Below are positions 41,845 to 54,152 of a stretch of 64,000 nt of DNA, piece by piece. The notes under the pieces are model-generated. The model saw only the letters and a program-made list of their open reading frames with translations, was not told the origin of the DNA and made no database searches. Positions within the stretch are counted from its first letter, which is position 1; every line of letters starts with the position of its first letter. Source of the DNA: Monodelphis domestica (Eukaryota > Chordata > Mammalia > Didelphimorphia > Didelphidae); contig NC_077235.1 of NCBI RefSeq assembly GCF_027887165.1, forward strand, positions 4,615,818 through 4,679,817. Reading direction: 5' to 3'. Position numbers and translations under genes: made by a program.

Positions 41845-42590
41845 GTCGGCAAGTATTTATTAAGTGCCTACTATGTGCTAGGCACTGTGCTAAACGCTAA
41901 TGCTATAAGATAGACCTTGCTCTCAAGGAGCTCATGGTTTTCATGGGAGAGAATCACATGCACAGACAAGCTATCAATCGCATAGAGTGAAGATCACCAA
42001 CACAGAGAAGGCACTAGAATGAAAAGGATCAGGAAAGGCTACCTGTAAAAGCTGGGATTTTAGGAAAGGAAGGAAGGAAGAAGAAAGGAAGGAAGGAAGA
42101 AAGGAAGGAAGGAAAGAGGGAGAGAGGAAGGAAGGAAGGAAAGAAGGAAGGAAGGAAGGAAGGAAGGAAGGAAGGAAGGAAGGAAGGAAGGAAGGAAGGA
42201 AGGAAAGAAGGAAGGAAAGAAGTAAGAAAGAAAGAGAAGGGAGAAGAGAGTCAAGGAGGGGGAGAATGCCTGAAGTGGGCAGTGGAAAGGTCTTGTTCAA
42301 GGGACAGGAAGGAGGCCAGTGTCACTAGGTCATAGAGGATGGTGAGATTAGGTGTAAGAAGACTAGAAAGGTGGCCAGATTATCAAGCAAAATGTTGTCT
42401 GAGGTGACAAGGAACCCCTGGAGTTTATTGAATGGGGGAAAGGGTGTATGACATGGTCAGTCTCATGCTTTAGGAGAATCCGTTTGGTGGCCAAATGGAG
42501 GAGGGCCTCAAGTAGGGGAAGGCCTGAGCCAGGGAGCCCCCCAGGAGTTATTGCCACAATCCAGGTGGGATAAGATGAGGGCCTGCTCCA
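41845..42590 (-). repeat. L2 LINE tail and ORF2 end with GAAG expansion
   Basis: Opens 'tattaagtgcctactatgtg' and runs to 'attgccacaatccaggtggg', the reversed L2. A (GAAG)n array (42061-42235) sits inside it. Confidence 0.7.
42061..42235. repeat. (GAAG)n microsatellite
   Basis: About 175 bases of GAAG/GAAA units, all purine on the plus strand. Confidence 0.95.
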
Positions 42591-42599
42591 GTTCAGGGG

Positions 42600-43330
42600 T
42601 CAGATCAGAATCAGTAAAACAAAGAAAAACATTTCAGCAAAGTCAGTTGACATTGAGCACTTCAAGGTGAAAGAACTCTGACCGTATAAATTGTCCTTGC
42701 AGCCAGCCGGGCTAGCCTTTCATTTCTAGGGGTGAGCAGTTGGTCACCGATGACTTACCAGAGTGACGCCACACTGGCTATTTTAAATCAAAGGAGTTCC
42801 TAACCTTGGCCTTCTGTTCTTGGCTACAAATTCTGTTTGACTTCATCCTGGGAGGGAACTGACCACGAGGTGGTGGAAAGAATGAAGGACTACAAGGCTG
42901 AGATTGGCCTTCGGTTCTCAGCTTTGCCTTTAACTCAATTAGGTACAACTCAGCAAAGATGTAGTAAGCACCTCTGACATGCCAGCTACTGGGGAGGCAA
43001 AATTAAAGAGAGGATGGAAAAAGAGACAGAGAGAGAGAGACTGAGAGACCGACCCACATGGAGAGAGACAGAGCCCTGCCGTCAATAAGCTTGTAGTCCC
43101 CTGAGGGAACAGAACATGTACACAAATAAGGATGATTTAAGATAGGAGGTAAGGGAATAGGAGCAAAGATGAACTCCCAAGTCTTCTAGAGCAGAGGTGT
43201 CAAGCCCAGGGGGCCCCTTCACAATCCCCATTCAGCTGAAGCAGATTAAATATCATTGGGAAATATTTAACAAAATAAATTTTAAAATAATAGAACATAG
43301 AAAATGTTAATATGTGGTTTTCTAAGTCAA
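42600..43330. other. Intergenic sequence, nothing recognised
   Basis: A GAGA-rich stretch (43015-43075) and an L2-like tail piece near 42945-43100 only. Confidence 0.4.
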
Positions 43331-44080
43331 TATGAGGGCAACCAGGTTGCACAGTGGCTGTAGTGCCTGGCCTGGAGTCAGGAAGACTCATCTTCCTGAG
43401 TTCAAGTCCATTCTCAGACACTTATTAGCTGTAGGACCCTGGGCAAGTCACTTTTTTGCCCCAGTTTCTTCATCTATGAAACTGAATTTGGATACCTGAA
43501 TGGAGTTACTAAGAGTCTGAATGACAATGACAATGTGGCCTACAGGGATCTCTAGGTACCATTTAGGGGCCCATTGCTAGATGAGTTGAATATTAGTGCT
43601 CTAGAATGCTTTTAGCTGAGAGTTGGGGAGGGTGGGGGTAAGGAAGACATCAAGAGAGAGACGGCACCTAAGCAGAGGAGAGAAAGAATACATCCCAAGC
43701 ACTGGGGTGGACAGTCTGAATGAATGTGTAGATGTCGGGCAAGGTTGGTTAGAATGCAAAGGGCATCCAGAAGAGTAATGTGATATCAGACTGAAACTTT
43801 CTTTGGCTGTAGCTGGATTGTGGTGGTCGTTGTTCAGTTGTTTTTCAGCCCTGTCCAGCTCTTCGTGACCCCAGTTGAGGCTCTCTTGGCAAAGACCCTG
43901 GAGTGGTTTGCCATTTCCTTCTCCAGCTCATTTTCCAGATGAGGAAATGGAGGCAGATAGAGTAAAGCGACTTGTCCAGGGTTATGCATCTAGAAACTGT
44001 TTGAGACCAAATTTGAACCTTGGAGCCTTCCTGACTCCAGGCCCAGCACTCTACCCACTGTGCTTCCTGGCTGTCCAAAG
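43330..44080. repeat. Two Mar1-type CORE-SINEs, inverted pair
   Basis: A forward copy (43330-43535, 'cctggcctggagtcaggaag') and a reversed copy (43822-44080, 'gagtggtttgccatttcctt', 'ttcctgactccaggcccag'). Confidence 0.85.
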
Positions 44081-44469
44081 TCGGATAGTAGAGGGTCTTT
44101 TAAGAACCAGGATCAGCCTCTCTGAGACCCGATGTCTCTCCTTTAAGAGGGGGTGAATCATCCTCGCATTGCCTCCCTTACGGGGTAAGCGCTACAGGAA
44201 GGGTGCTGGGTCCTGTTTTCATGTCACACCATGGCTCCATTAGATGATTCATTATTAGGTCATTAGCTGTTCATGAATAAATTACTGAGGACCAGCATGG
44301 AGATTTTTTTCATTATAGTTTACCATAAAACTGCAAGAAATGCATTCCCAGAACTGATGCTGGGGAAATTATTTCATCCAGCATTCTGGGGCTTTCATAT
44401 ATGTTCTTTAATATCTTCTTGGCATAACTGGGATCAGAAGAACAACTATGTTATAGAGCAGGGTGGGTG

Positions 44470-44700
44470 TAATGGAAAGAACATTGGCTTAAATCCAGGT
44501 AGCTTACTACCTCTGTGACCTTGGTCAAGTCCCCTTTCTCTGCTCCTCAGTTTCATCATCTGCAAAATGGGGGCTTTGGACAAGATGACATCAAAATGTT
44601 GACTCTACGATCCTTTGAACCCAAGCTATTTACTATCTGTATGACCCTGAGTAAGTCACTTCCCATCCCTGAGCTGTAAAATGGACTTAACAATCCTTAC
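44470..44700 (+). repeat. MIR/CORE-SINE
   Basis: 'tttcatcatctgcaaaatgg' and 'gagtaagtcacttccc' in MIR order. Confidence 0.6.
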
Positions 44701-44814
44701 TCTTTACTTGTATTACACTGTCTCTGAGATCTCTTAGAGTACTGAGTCCTATGCTTGTCCCTGGTGTTTCAGGACTTGCTGAGCTTTGGGGCTATGTCTG
44801 TATTTCTGTTTTAA

Positions 44815-46430
44815 AAAATAATCTTTTTTCGCTCAACAAAAATCTTCTCTCTCCCAATTGAGAATGAAAGAAAAAACAAATCTCTGTTACATATCCACAG
44901 TGAAGCATAATAAAGCTGTTGGTCATGTTCTCCTGGTTTTATTCACATCACTGTGCACCATCATTTCTTGCAGTTCAATAGTACCCCATCACATTCATGT
45001 ACCACAACTTGTTTAACCATTCTCCGATTGATGGATACCCCTCTTTGGTCCTCATTCTTTGCCATCTTAAAGAGCTATATAAATTTTTGTATATTCTGGG
45101 TTTGTTTTACTTAGGACTAATTTCCCTTCTATTTCTCTGTTGAGTGAAGAGTATTCCTACACCCAACCTGTGTGTGTATTCTTCCCTCTTATGACCAGTT
45201 CAGGTGAGAGTAAAGTGGAAGTGTCAGTCCCTTCCTCCCATCCCCTTCTCCTTGTCTGTATAGATGTCTTTTGCCTCATCTGAGATCATAATTGCTATGA
45301 CATCTGCTTTTTGAGGGTTCATCTGAACATAACAGATTTTGCTCCAGCCCCTTAAAGAGAGAATGGAAAAAGAGACAGAGAAATTATCTGAAATATTTAT
45401 TATTATTAATATATAAATATTATCTGAAAAAATTATCTGAAATCAATTTAAACTTTTATGTTTCTAGTATGTTTCTTTTAAACTGCATATTGTTTGATTC
45501 TGTTTTTTAATCCATTCTGCTATCCTTTTCTATTTTATGGGTGAATTCATTGCATTCATGATTTTTACTTGTATATTTCCTTCCAATGTAATCTCTTACT
45601 TCTCCCTCACCTTTGCCTCAACCCTTTACAAAGAGACAGTTTGCTTCCTTCCCTCATCCCCTCTTCTGTTTCCCTAGCCTGGCCCCCAGTCTTAGGTTCT
45701 TACTTTTTCTGTTTTTTTTTAAAATTTATTTTATTTTTTTGGTTACAATACTCACTTTATTTCCCTCCCTCCCCTCCACCCACCCTTCTCGCAGCCGATG
45801 CACAATTTCATTGGGTATTACATGTGTCCTTGATCAGAATCCATTTCCATGTTGGTGTTTGCATTAGGATGTTCATTTAGTCTCCATCCCCAGCCATGTC
45901 CCCTCGACCCATGTAATCAGGCAGTTGTTTTTCTTCTGGGTTTCTGGGTTTCTGCTCCCACAGATTTTCCTCTGAATGTGGATCGTGTTCTCATAGATCC
46001 CTCCAAGTTGTTCTGGATCACTGCATTGCCACTAATGGAGAAGTTCACTACATTCAGTTGTGCCACAGTGTATCCATCCGTCTCTGTGTACAATGTTCTC
46101 CTGCTTCTCTTTTAGCATGTATTTTATTTTTTATACACCATATGCATTGTAGCACTGTAATGTTTTAAAAATACAAGTGATGTCCACTTACATCCTGCAC
46201 AGTTGACACATTTTTTTCAATGAATAAAATATTTCCCATTCATTTCTAAGAAGAGTAATATCAATAGCACTCCTGCCTTCTTGAGGCAGGGCATTGAAGC
46301 ACTTTGTTTTAGTAGTAAGACAATGCAGTGTATTTTAACCATTCCCCTTTGGCAATGTGCATCTGTGCCTGAATTGTAATACTACTACACAGCAATCAAT
46401 TACATTGGAATAAATGTTTTAGAGCTTATT
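44815..46430 (-). repeat. L1 pieces, reversed
   Basis: 44815-45090 is ORF2-end wording. 45240-45660 is the endonuclease-side region ('ttttgctccagccccttaaa', 'tccattctgctatccttttc'). 45715-46115 is 3' UTR and ORF2 end again ('cccctcgacccatgtaatca'). The order shows more than one L1 insertion. Confidence 0.65.
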
Positions 46431-46452
46431 CTTTTTCTAAAATTAATCTGCC

Positions 46453-46650
46453 TGGGGGTAGCTGGATGGCTCAGTGGATTGAGAGCCAGACCTAGAGATG
46501 GGAGGTCCTGGGTTAAAATGTGACCTCAGACACTTCCCAGCTGGGTGACCCTGGACAAGTCACTTGACCCCCATTGCTAGCCCTTACCACTCTTCTGCCT
46601 TGGAACCAATACACAGTATTGATTCTAAGACAGAAGGTGAGGGCTTAAAA
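46453..46650 (+). repeat. Marsupial tRNA-like SINE, near full length
   Basis: 'gctggatggctcagtggatt' through 'acttcccagctgggtgaccc' to 'tattgattctaagacagaag' and an A-rich tail. It separates two L1 pieces (44815-46430 and 46664-46870). Confidence 0.95.
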
Positions 46651-46663
46651 AAAAGAAAAAAAG

Positions 46664-46870
46664 AAAATATAGGAAAAAAGCCTTTGATATATAGCTGCAT
46701 AGTCCAGCAGAACAAATTCCCACCTTGGCCACATCCAAAAGTCAAATATATATTCCTCTGTGTGTGTGTGTGTTTATTCATTTTAAAGCTGGTCTCTCTA
46801 GTGTTCCAGAGGTGAGCAATGATGCTCAACTTTATTGTTTTGGACCCAGGAGTTAGCATTGCATAGATCA
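46664..46870 (-). repeat. L1 3' UTR fragment
   Basis: 'cagaacaaattcccaccttg' followed by 'gccacatccaaaagtc' is reversed L1 3' UTR wording, containing a TG run (46758-46772). Confidence 0.6.
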
Positions 46871-47524
46871 GAGTTTTAAATGCTCTTAAATTATTTTTCT
46901 CTAAAATGTTATCAGTTTTGAAATTGTTCTCCTTGTTTTACACCCTAGTTATACAGAGGACAGAGGATGGAGAGAGGAGAGAAAGAAGTGTCTGGAACTT
47001 TTTGGGGTAGTGGAAGCTTTGAGACTTTTGGTCTCAAGCTGAACTTTTGGTGTGCCTGGATGATTGATGGGTATAATGAGTATAAATAGCTTCTGTGCCT
47101 TCCTCTTTGGGAATGACTTTTCCCCAAAAAGCTATACCTGCTTCTATTCGTCTACTACATTCAACCCCTCTTCTTGCCATTCTGGCGCCTGCAGAGGAAA
47201 CAGAATGTGGGGACAGTTTGCTCAAATGTATTTACCTTTAATATTTCTCTCATTGACTGCTGTGTCTATAGTTGTGGGCAACAGGCTTCAGAAGGGCACC
47301 AGTAGAGAAAAGGAGAAAGAAGTGGACCTTTTACTGGTGGCACCAGGAGCCCTCCAGTGAAGGAGGAGGCGGGGGTGTCCCCAGGAGTCTTTCCCCTGTT
47401 TATGTCTGTGTTCCCTCTGGAATGTGTGTGGTTTTGTTGTTGTTGTCGTTGTAATATGCAGTGGCACTCTTGCTGTCAGCCTTGGGAGAATTTGACTTCT
47501 TGTCTCTCTTATTTCAAATGGTAG

Positions 47525-48310
47525 ATATGGAGATGTCTAAAGAAATGGAATGATGGAAGCTGATAAGGAGACTTCTAAGGGCCACTTTCACCTGGAAGGG
47601 GCTGCTCCATGGGAGCCCACGTTTGAAACGCCAGCAGCAAAAAGACTAAAAGATGGGCCTTCCAGGGAGGGAGAGAACCCCAGTGTCATGGACCCGGGAC
47701 CTGGTGGGATCGGCCTGAATGTTCTGTTATACAATTAGAGAAGACAGCTTACATACTGGGCTTCTTCCTCTGACTGAGTGTAGATGGTCCTCAGCTCTCC
47801 TTCAACATCAGAAGGTTCATAGTGAAGAAAGCCTTCGGGCATAGTTCAGTTATTCACAACGGAATGCAGTGTAAGTGAGGAAAGCCTTCACAAGTGGATC
47901 TTACCTCATCGAATATCAGACAGTCCTCAATGGAGAGAAAACCTAGCAATGTACTAGATGCCGGAAAGCCACCCTCTGCCCTTCTTGAACACCAGAAGGC
48001 TCACATCTAAGAGAAATCTTCTGAACTGGGGGAAAGCCTTCAGGAGGAGATTAGAGTTCATTCTAAGCCTATGAGTCTGTATTGGAGGGAAACCTTCTGA
48101 ATGCTGTGAAGCTGGGAAAGCCATCAGGTAGATTTCATACCTTGGTGTTCACCAGAGGAGTCATAATAGAGAGAAACCTTATGAATGGAGTGAATGTGGA
48201 AACATTTTCACAGGAGCTCAGGCCTGAATCAGCAGTAAGAAGCCCTCCACATGTAACAGGTAGGGGAAAAACTTTCAGTCAGATCTCAGACCTTAGCACG
48301 TTTTCATGCT
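47525..48310 (+). pseudogene. Decayed KRAB zinc-finger terminal exon (fourth copy)
   Basis: An acceptor-like site (...atttcaaatggtag) leads into DMEMSKEME, like the opening of a KRAB finger exon, which then stops. From about 47805 onward, broken finger pieces appear in shifting frames: QHQKVHSEE, GKAFTSGSYLIEYQTVLNGEK, GKAFRRRLEFI, and HQRSHNREKPYEWSECGNIF. At least five finger relics can be counted. Stops and frame changes are spread throughout, so no protein is expected. The strand and the 10-12 kb offset from a possible promoter match gene 3, suggesting a tandem duplicate that decayed. Confidence 0.8.
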
Positions 48311-48591
48311 GGAGGGGGACGCTAGGTTAAATGATGTTATTCTTTTCTTAAATGGAGCTTAGACATATTCTCTCTTCTTCGCCCGCCTCCCACTGACAAA
48401 GCAAGATGCTAGACCGCTTTTCCCTTTCCTAATGGCTTTTGGTAAAAAGTTCTTGCCCTGATAGAAACACTAGCCTATTGTACTCATTTGCTTCTGTATA
48501 TTATGTACAGAATTATTCTGTTGATCAACTTCTCTATGCCTCACCCAATACCAAAATGCTTGGATGATAGCCGCTTTGTAGAATAGCTTGG

Positions 48592-48836
48592 GCAGGTAGA
48601 TGGTGAGGTAGACAAAGCACTGGGCTGGAGTCAGGATGATTCCTCTTCCCGAGTTCAAATCTGGCCTCAGATACTAGTTGTGTGACCCAGGAGGTTGCCT
48701 CACCCTGTTTACCTTCATTTCCTCATCTGTAAAATGGGTCGGAGAAGGACACAGTGAACCCCTCCGGGATCTTTGTCATGAAAACCCCAAATGGGGTCAC
48801 AAAGAGTCAGACATGACTGCAAACAACTCAACAATG
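48592..48836 (+). repeat. Mar1-type CORE-SINE
   Basis: 'gcactgggctggagtcagga' to 'ggggtcacaaagagtcagac' is the full Mar1 order, directly downstream of the finger relic. Confidence 0.9.
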
Positions 48837-48879
48837 ACTTATCACATTGAAGAAAAATCCATGTAGCCCTCTGCTTTCT

Positions 48880-49690
48880 AGTGTGTCTCATCTTGTCAGA
48901 AGCTTCTCAGTGTTTGATGTGAATGACCCCATGGTTTTTGCTGTTCTTGATAGTGATGTGGTCCATTATGCCAACAGCCCTACAGCTGCGGTAGGAACAC
49001 AACCTTGCCATAGTGTATAATCTTTGTTGTGTTGCTCTAGTCTCTTTGCTAAGATTTTAGTTGAAATTTCTGTATTGATGATATTCCTTAGGAGGTTGGG
49101 CTAAGATTTTCTTTCTCTTTTTACTCTCCCTCGTTTAGGTATCGAGACCATCTTTATTTCATAGAAGGAATTTGCTTTTGAATTTTTTCCAAGCAGTTTT
49201 ATATAATACTGGAATTAGTTGATCTTTAAATGTTTGGGTACAGTTTGGTAACTCCATCTGGTCCCGGGGTTTTGTCTTTGGGAGGTCACATATCTTGTTC
49301 CATTTCCTTTTTAAGAGAAGGCGATTTAAGTCCCTGGTTCTTGTTTGGTTCGTGTAGGCATTTTATATTGCTGTAAATATTTCAGTTTTCATTTCATCAT
49401 CAATCTACTTCATTTTGGTGCTCAGTTCTGTTGGAATATAATTGGGCCAACTAATTCCTGATCATTTCTTTTAGCTTTCGTTGATCATGAATTTGCTTTT
49501 TAAATTTCTGACGCTGGTGATTTGGTTTTCTTTTTTAAAAAAAATCAAGTTAGTGAATAATGGCTCCTCTATTTTATTACTCCCTTCCTCAAAACAAAAA
49601 GCAAACAACTTCTGGTTTCATTTATTAGTTCGGTTGTTTTCTGTGAATGCCTCTCTGATGGAGATCAGCCCTTATGGAGCACTAAGGTCT
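48880..49690 (-). repeat. L1 ORF2 central fragment, reversed
   Basis: 'aactccatctggtcccgggg' and 'tggaattagttgatctttaa' match the ORF2 reverse-transcriptase stretch read backwards. Confidence 0.7.
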
Positions 49691-50139
49691 TTATAGTGGA
49701 GCAAAAACCCTTTGAGAAGAATGAGTACCAGAAGAGGCCAGAGCTCATTCTGCACCCCAAATTGTTTGTTCCCAAACCCTCCAAGCTACTCTGTCCCTTT
49801 GGGTGAGTTTGGGTGCTGAGTCTGGGTCTTTCTTTCTCGTCATTGCCTTTTAGTCATCTTTGTGATTTCCTGTGCACACTGCCCTGCCTCCTGCTGGCCC
49901 AAGTGTGTGTCTAGACAGAGCTAGAAGTGGTCGGTAGTCTGCTCTCCTCTCCTTGGCATCATTGGACACAGTCTTTCATTACCATTAGGGCCCTACTCGA
50001 TAACATACCCTCACACGGCAGCAAGTGATGCAGATCCAAAAGAATAATATGAGTGATGGCAACTTGGGGAAGACAGTGGATGTTCTTCACACTACCTTGG
50101 CAAACAAAGCACAGTCTTCCATCCTTTTCTTTTCTCTTC

Positions 50140-50345
50140 TTTTTTTAAAAAATAATGTTTACCTTCATCTTGGTATACAGCATGTTGGTTCCAAGGCAGA
50201 AGAGTGGTAAGGGCTAGACAATAGAGATTAGTTAAGTGACTTGCCCAGGGTCACACAGCTGGGAAGTATCTGGGGTCCCATTTGAACCCAGGACCTCCTA
50301 TCTCTAGGCCTGGCTCTCAGTCCACTAAGCCACCCAGCTGTCCTT
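50140..50345 (-). repeat. Marsupial tRNA-like SINE
   Basis: 'gacttgcccagggtcacaca', 'ggacctcctatctctaggcc' and 'ctaagccacccagctgtcc' are the reversed element. Confidence 0.9.
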
Positions 50346-50509
50346 GTTCCTTCCTTTTCTTTATGGTATTCTTTGAAAATGTTTCATTGATGCCTTTTGT
50401 TTTTATGTCACATTCATTTCTGGATGTAGACCTCTTCTAGGAACTTTTCCCCCATAAGCCTTCTCTCATAACAAGGAAAAATCATTAAGCCAAAGGAATT
50501 GACATGGTG

Positions 50510-50765
50510 ACTTGAGTGTGACAGGCTATGTTAGGTGGTGCAGACCTGAATTCAAATCCATTCAGATATTTACTAGCTGTTTGATCTTGGATAAGTCACT
50601 TAACCTCGTTTTGACTTAGTCTCCTTACCGGTAAAATTGGGTCAGGAGTAACTCCTACCTCACAGGGCTGTTGAGAGGATCAAGGAGATGGTAATTATAA
50701 AGGACTTAGAACAGTGCCTGGCACATAGAAGGAGCTTTATAAATGTTCATTCCCTCCTTTCCCTG
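50510..50765 (+). repeat. MIR, near full length
   Basis: 'gataagtcacttaacctcgt', 'cagggctgttgagaggatca' and 'agtgcctggcacatagaagg' follow the whole MIR order. Confidence 0.85.
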
Positions 50766-50769
50766 TGCA

Positions 50770-53149
50770 TATAACTTGATCAACTGAGAGCTGGAAGAGA
50801 TCTTCCTGTTAGAGATGGCTTTCTTGGGCTATTTAATTCAAGTCCTCCATTGTACTGATGAGGAACTGAGGTGGTTAAAGTGACTTCCCCAAGGTGATTA
50901 CTTACTAGCTCAGCTAGGCTGCTCTAATCATCCCTGAACTCATCTCTTCTCCCTTCCTCTCCATCTCCTGCTCTATCCTTCCTTGGTGCGGCTTCATATG
51001 TCCTTCTGCCTGATGAAACTCCCTTTCTCCAAGGTCCATCTTTGGTGCCTGACCACTGTGCTCTCACCAGTCTCTAGCCTGTATCATGCGGGTGGTACAC
51101 CTCTTGGAGGATAGATAACTCCTTGAGCAAAGGGAGGGGCCACGTCGCTTGTAGCACTGCTGCAGCCCCAGGGCCTAGTGGAGGCCTAGAGGAAGGCTTA
51201 TTAGGTTTCATGTAGCTCTCTTTCCTTGCCCTGCGCACGCAGGCACACACGCACGCACGCATGCACACACGGCTGCTCACACCACCTCTCCTCCTGGCTC
51301 TGCATTCCAGGAAGCCCACCCTGACCACAGCAGCTGCAAGTCCTCCGAGGCCCTCCAGGATTTTCAGTAACACCACAAGGCCTGTTTGTGTTAGTGATAT
51401 TTGGGACCAAATTCTGGTCACAGGGAAAGAAATCCTTTGTTAGGCACTCACCCTACCATGTGCCAAAATGGCGGGGAAGGGGAAGGCCCGGTGTTTGTCC
51501 TCAGGCCAGGAGGAGAGAGAAAAGACATTTGAACCCATCACCAGGATTAGCGCAGCCATGGCCAAAGACTGAAGCAGAAAGAGTTGGTGCTTGGGAAGGA
51601 GGGGGATGGGGAAAGCCCATTCAAAGCTTGGGGAGCCTAGCAGTTCCCTTCGGCTGAACCTGGCATGTGCAGTGGGAATAGGTAGGCGGGAGCCAGATTG
51701 GCCAAGGCCCTGGCCACTCCACTTTATTCGGGAAGCCCTGGGAAAGCTTGTAAGGTTTTTGAGCTGGGGCTAAGTGGACGGGGAAGGCATTAAGAAGATT
51801 ACTCTGACAGGATAACAACAAAAGCCAGCACAGGCCCAGTGCTTTCAGGTGTGTAGAGCACTGTAACAAAGACTGCCTCATCTGATTCCACAACAATCCT
51901 GGGAGGGAGATGATACTGGCATCCCCATTTTTCAGACAAAGAAACTGAGGCACACCAAAGTAAGCTAGTAAATCTGAGGTGCTCTGAAGCAGGATTGGAA
52001 CTGATGTTTTCCTGACTCCAAACTCAGTGTTCTATCCACCCCATTACTTGCTGCCAAGGATGTATTTATGTCCCATTTGAGGGCTTGGATCAAACACCCC
52101 TTATACTTTGCATGACAGAAAAATGGCTATCCAGTTAGCTCGAAAGGCCCTGACTCAGGGGAAGGAAATGTCACAGGGAGTATTTACCTCCATTTTACCA
52201 GTGAGGAAACAGAGGCTTAAAGAAACCTTTTTAATGATGGGGAAACTGAGGCTCAGGGACGGAAAATGACTTGTCTTAAGTGATTGGGGCAAATGATCAG
52301 GGCAACTATTTCAATACACAGAACTGTAGAAAGTCGAAGCTGAGAAGTCATCTTGGCCAGTCCCTTCATTTTACTTACTACTCAGGGAGAAACTGAGGCC
52401 AGGAGAGGGGAGTGGATACAAAACAGGAGCCAGGGGCAAAGTTGGGACAAGAGGAATAAAGCCCAAGTCCAAAGCTCCATTGCTGGTCTAACTGTCATTG
52501 CCCGGCTGTGTGACCTTAGGCCAAGGCTGCCCCTGGGAGCTCTGTGACCCCTCTGTCCTGGCTGCTCCATGGGAGGAATCTCCCTCACTTGGGTGTCCCC
52601 TATACCCACTTGCTATCACCGGATTTACAAAGGGCCTCCAGTTTTCCAGATGAGGAAGCTGCTTAGGGTGGCCCTAAGGCTTTGGTTTTAGGTGCTCCTT
52701 TACAGACCCCTAGAAGGTCACCTGCAAAGTCATTGGCAGGAGGTAGCAGAACTGATGCAGGAGAGCCTTTTCTGCCTTGCCCCAGAGAAGCCAGAAGCTT
52801 CTGCAATATGGTTCCTGGGACCTAGCAGAGCAGGCACTGATCGGCTGCTCCTTGGGCCACAGATGGGGCGATTCAGGGCTTGGCACATAGTAGGCACTTA
52901 AATAAACGTTGACTTGATTGGTCTGAAAATGCTTCATTGTGGCAGCAGGGGGAGCTCAGACACCAAAGCCTGAAGTTTGGGGGCTTGCTTGGGGGGGGGG
53001 GGGGAAACAAGGCTCATCCATCCTTCCTAGGAACTCCCAGAGGCCTTAGCTTTTTTTATTGATCACTAGAGCTTAGAGGCTTGTTGACAATTAGCTAGTA
53101 GAAGCCCCCTCCCCCGCCTTTTTTTTTAACTGAGGAAGAAACTGAGGTT
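50770..53149. other. Intergenic repeats before the fourth CpG island
   Basis: Includes a reversed L2 piece (51680-51830), reversed MIR (51845-52070), MIR-like pieces at 52200-52290 and 52330-52420, and a short G run near 52991-53004. No coding exon was seen. Confidence 0.45.
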
Positions 53150-53427
53150 CAGCCAGGCTGAGCCTCTTGGCTCAGGCCGATCAGAAAAGGGAGCGAGCTG
53201 CTGCCGCTCAGCCGGGCTTGGCAGATTGCCCTGGAGCATCCTCCCTGTGCCCGGTGGGGCAGCTTTCCCTCCTCTCCCCACTGGGGCTTCCTCCTTCATC
53301 TGCCCTCTCCTCAGTCCTTTTCTCCTTCTCTCGCCTCCTCTCCATCTTTTTCTCATCCATCTCCATCTCCCTCTCCTCTCTCCTCCCTCTCCCCCTCCTC
53401 TCCGGTGTCCCCCGCCTCCCCGTCACT

Positions 53428-53564
53428 CCTCCCTCCTCCTCCTCCTCCTCCTCCTCCTCCTCTCTCCAGGCTCTCCTCCTCCTCCTCCTCCTCCTCCTCC
53501 TCCTCCTCCTCCTCCTCCTCCTCCTCCTCCTCCTCCTCCTCCTCCTCCTCCTCCTCCTCCTCCT
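53428..53564. repeat. (TCC)n microsatellite within the CpG island
   Basis: Two TCC blocks (53428-53461 and about 53474-53564) are separated by about 12 bases. The second has about 30 units. It is all pyrimidine on the plus strand and lies upstream of the presumed first-exon donor. Confidence 0.95.
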
Positions 53565-53964
53565 CTTCTCCCCCTCCTCTTGGTCCCCTCCCCTCGGTCC
53601 CTGGAGCAGTCTCCTCCTGCCGAGCAGAGCCAGCTCCGGGCACAGCCCCTGGGGACGCAGCGGCTTCTCCTCCCCAGCCCTGAAGCGCAGCAGCGGCAGC
53701 GGCCGACGGACAGCGACAGCTACAGCGGCGACAGCGGCGGCGGCGGCGGCGGCAGGTCAGGGGCTGGCGAGGTGCGGTCCGCCCGCGACCTTGGCCATGG
53801 TGGGGGGAGCCTAGGGCTGGGGGGGGGGAGGATCGGTGCGGGGGAGGGGGAAGGGGATGGAGATGGCCGCGGACGACCCCCCCCCCCCCACTGCCTGCCC
53901 CGGGTCCGAGGGAGGAATGGGTGTGTGTGTGTGTACACGCTCCCGGCTTTGTCCCCCCCCCATA

Positions 53965-53980
53965 TACACACACTCACACA

Positions 53981-54018
<38 letters not shown>
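53965..54018. repeat. (CA)n microsatellite
   Basis: A CA dinucleotide run with few interruptions lies 64 bases before a GT run, so the two can pair as inverted repeats. Confidence 0.95.
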
Positions 54019-54020
<2 letters not shown>

Positions 54021-54076
54021 CCGGTTGCGGCCCCGCAGAGCCCGGGGGGAGGGGACGGAGAAGGGAGGGAAAGGGC

Positions 54077-54081
<5 letters not shown>

Positions 54082-54140
<59 letters not shown>

Positions 54141-54152
54141 CGCGTGTGTGTG
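54082..54152. repeat. (GT)n with embedded (GC)n
   Basis: About 70 bases of strictly alternating purine and pyrimidine, including a GCGCGCGCGCGC core at about 54132-54144. This is a classic Z-DNA-prone composition. Confidence 0.95.

Noticed and set aside
42061-42235. GAAG array considered as a CRISPR-like or satellite array
   Set aside because: It is a simple tetranucleotide repeat in a mammalian genome with no spacers.
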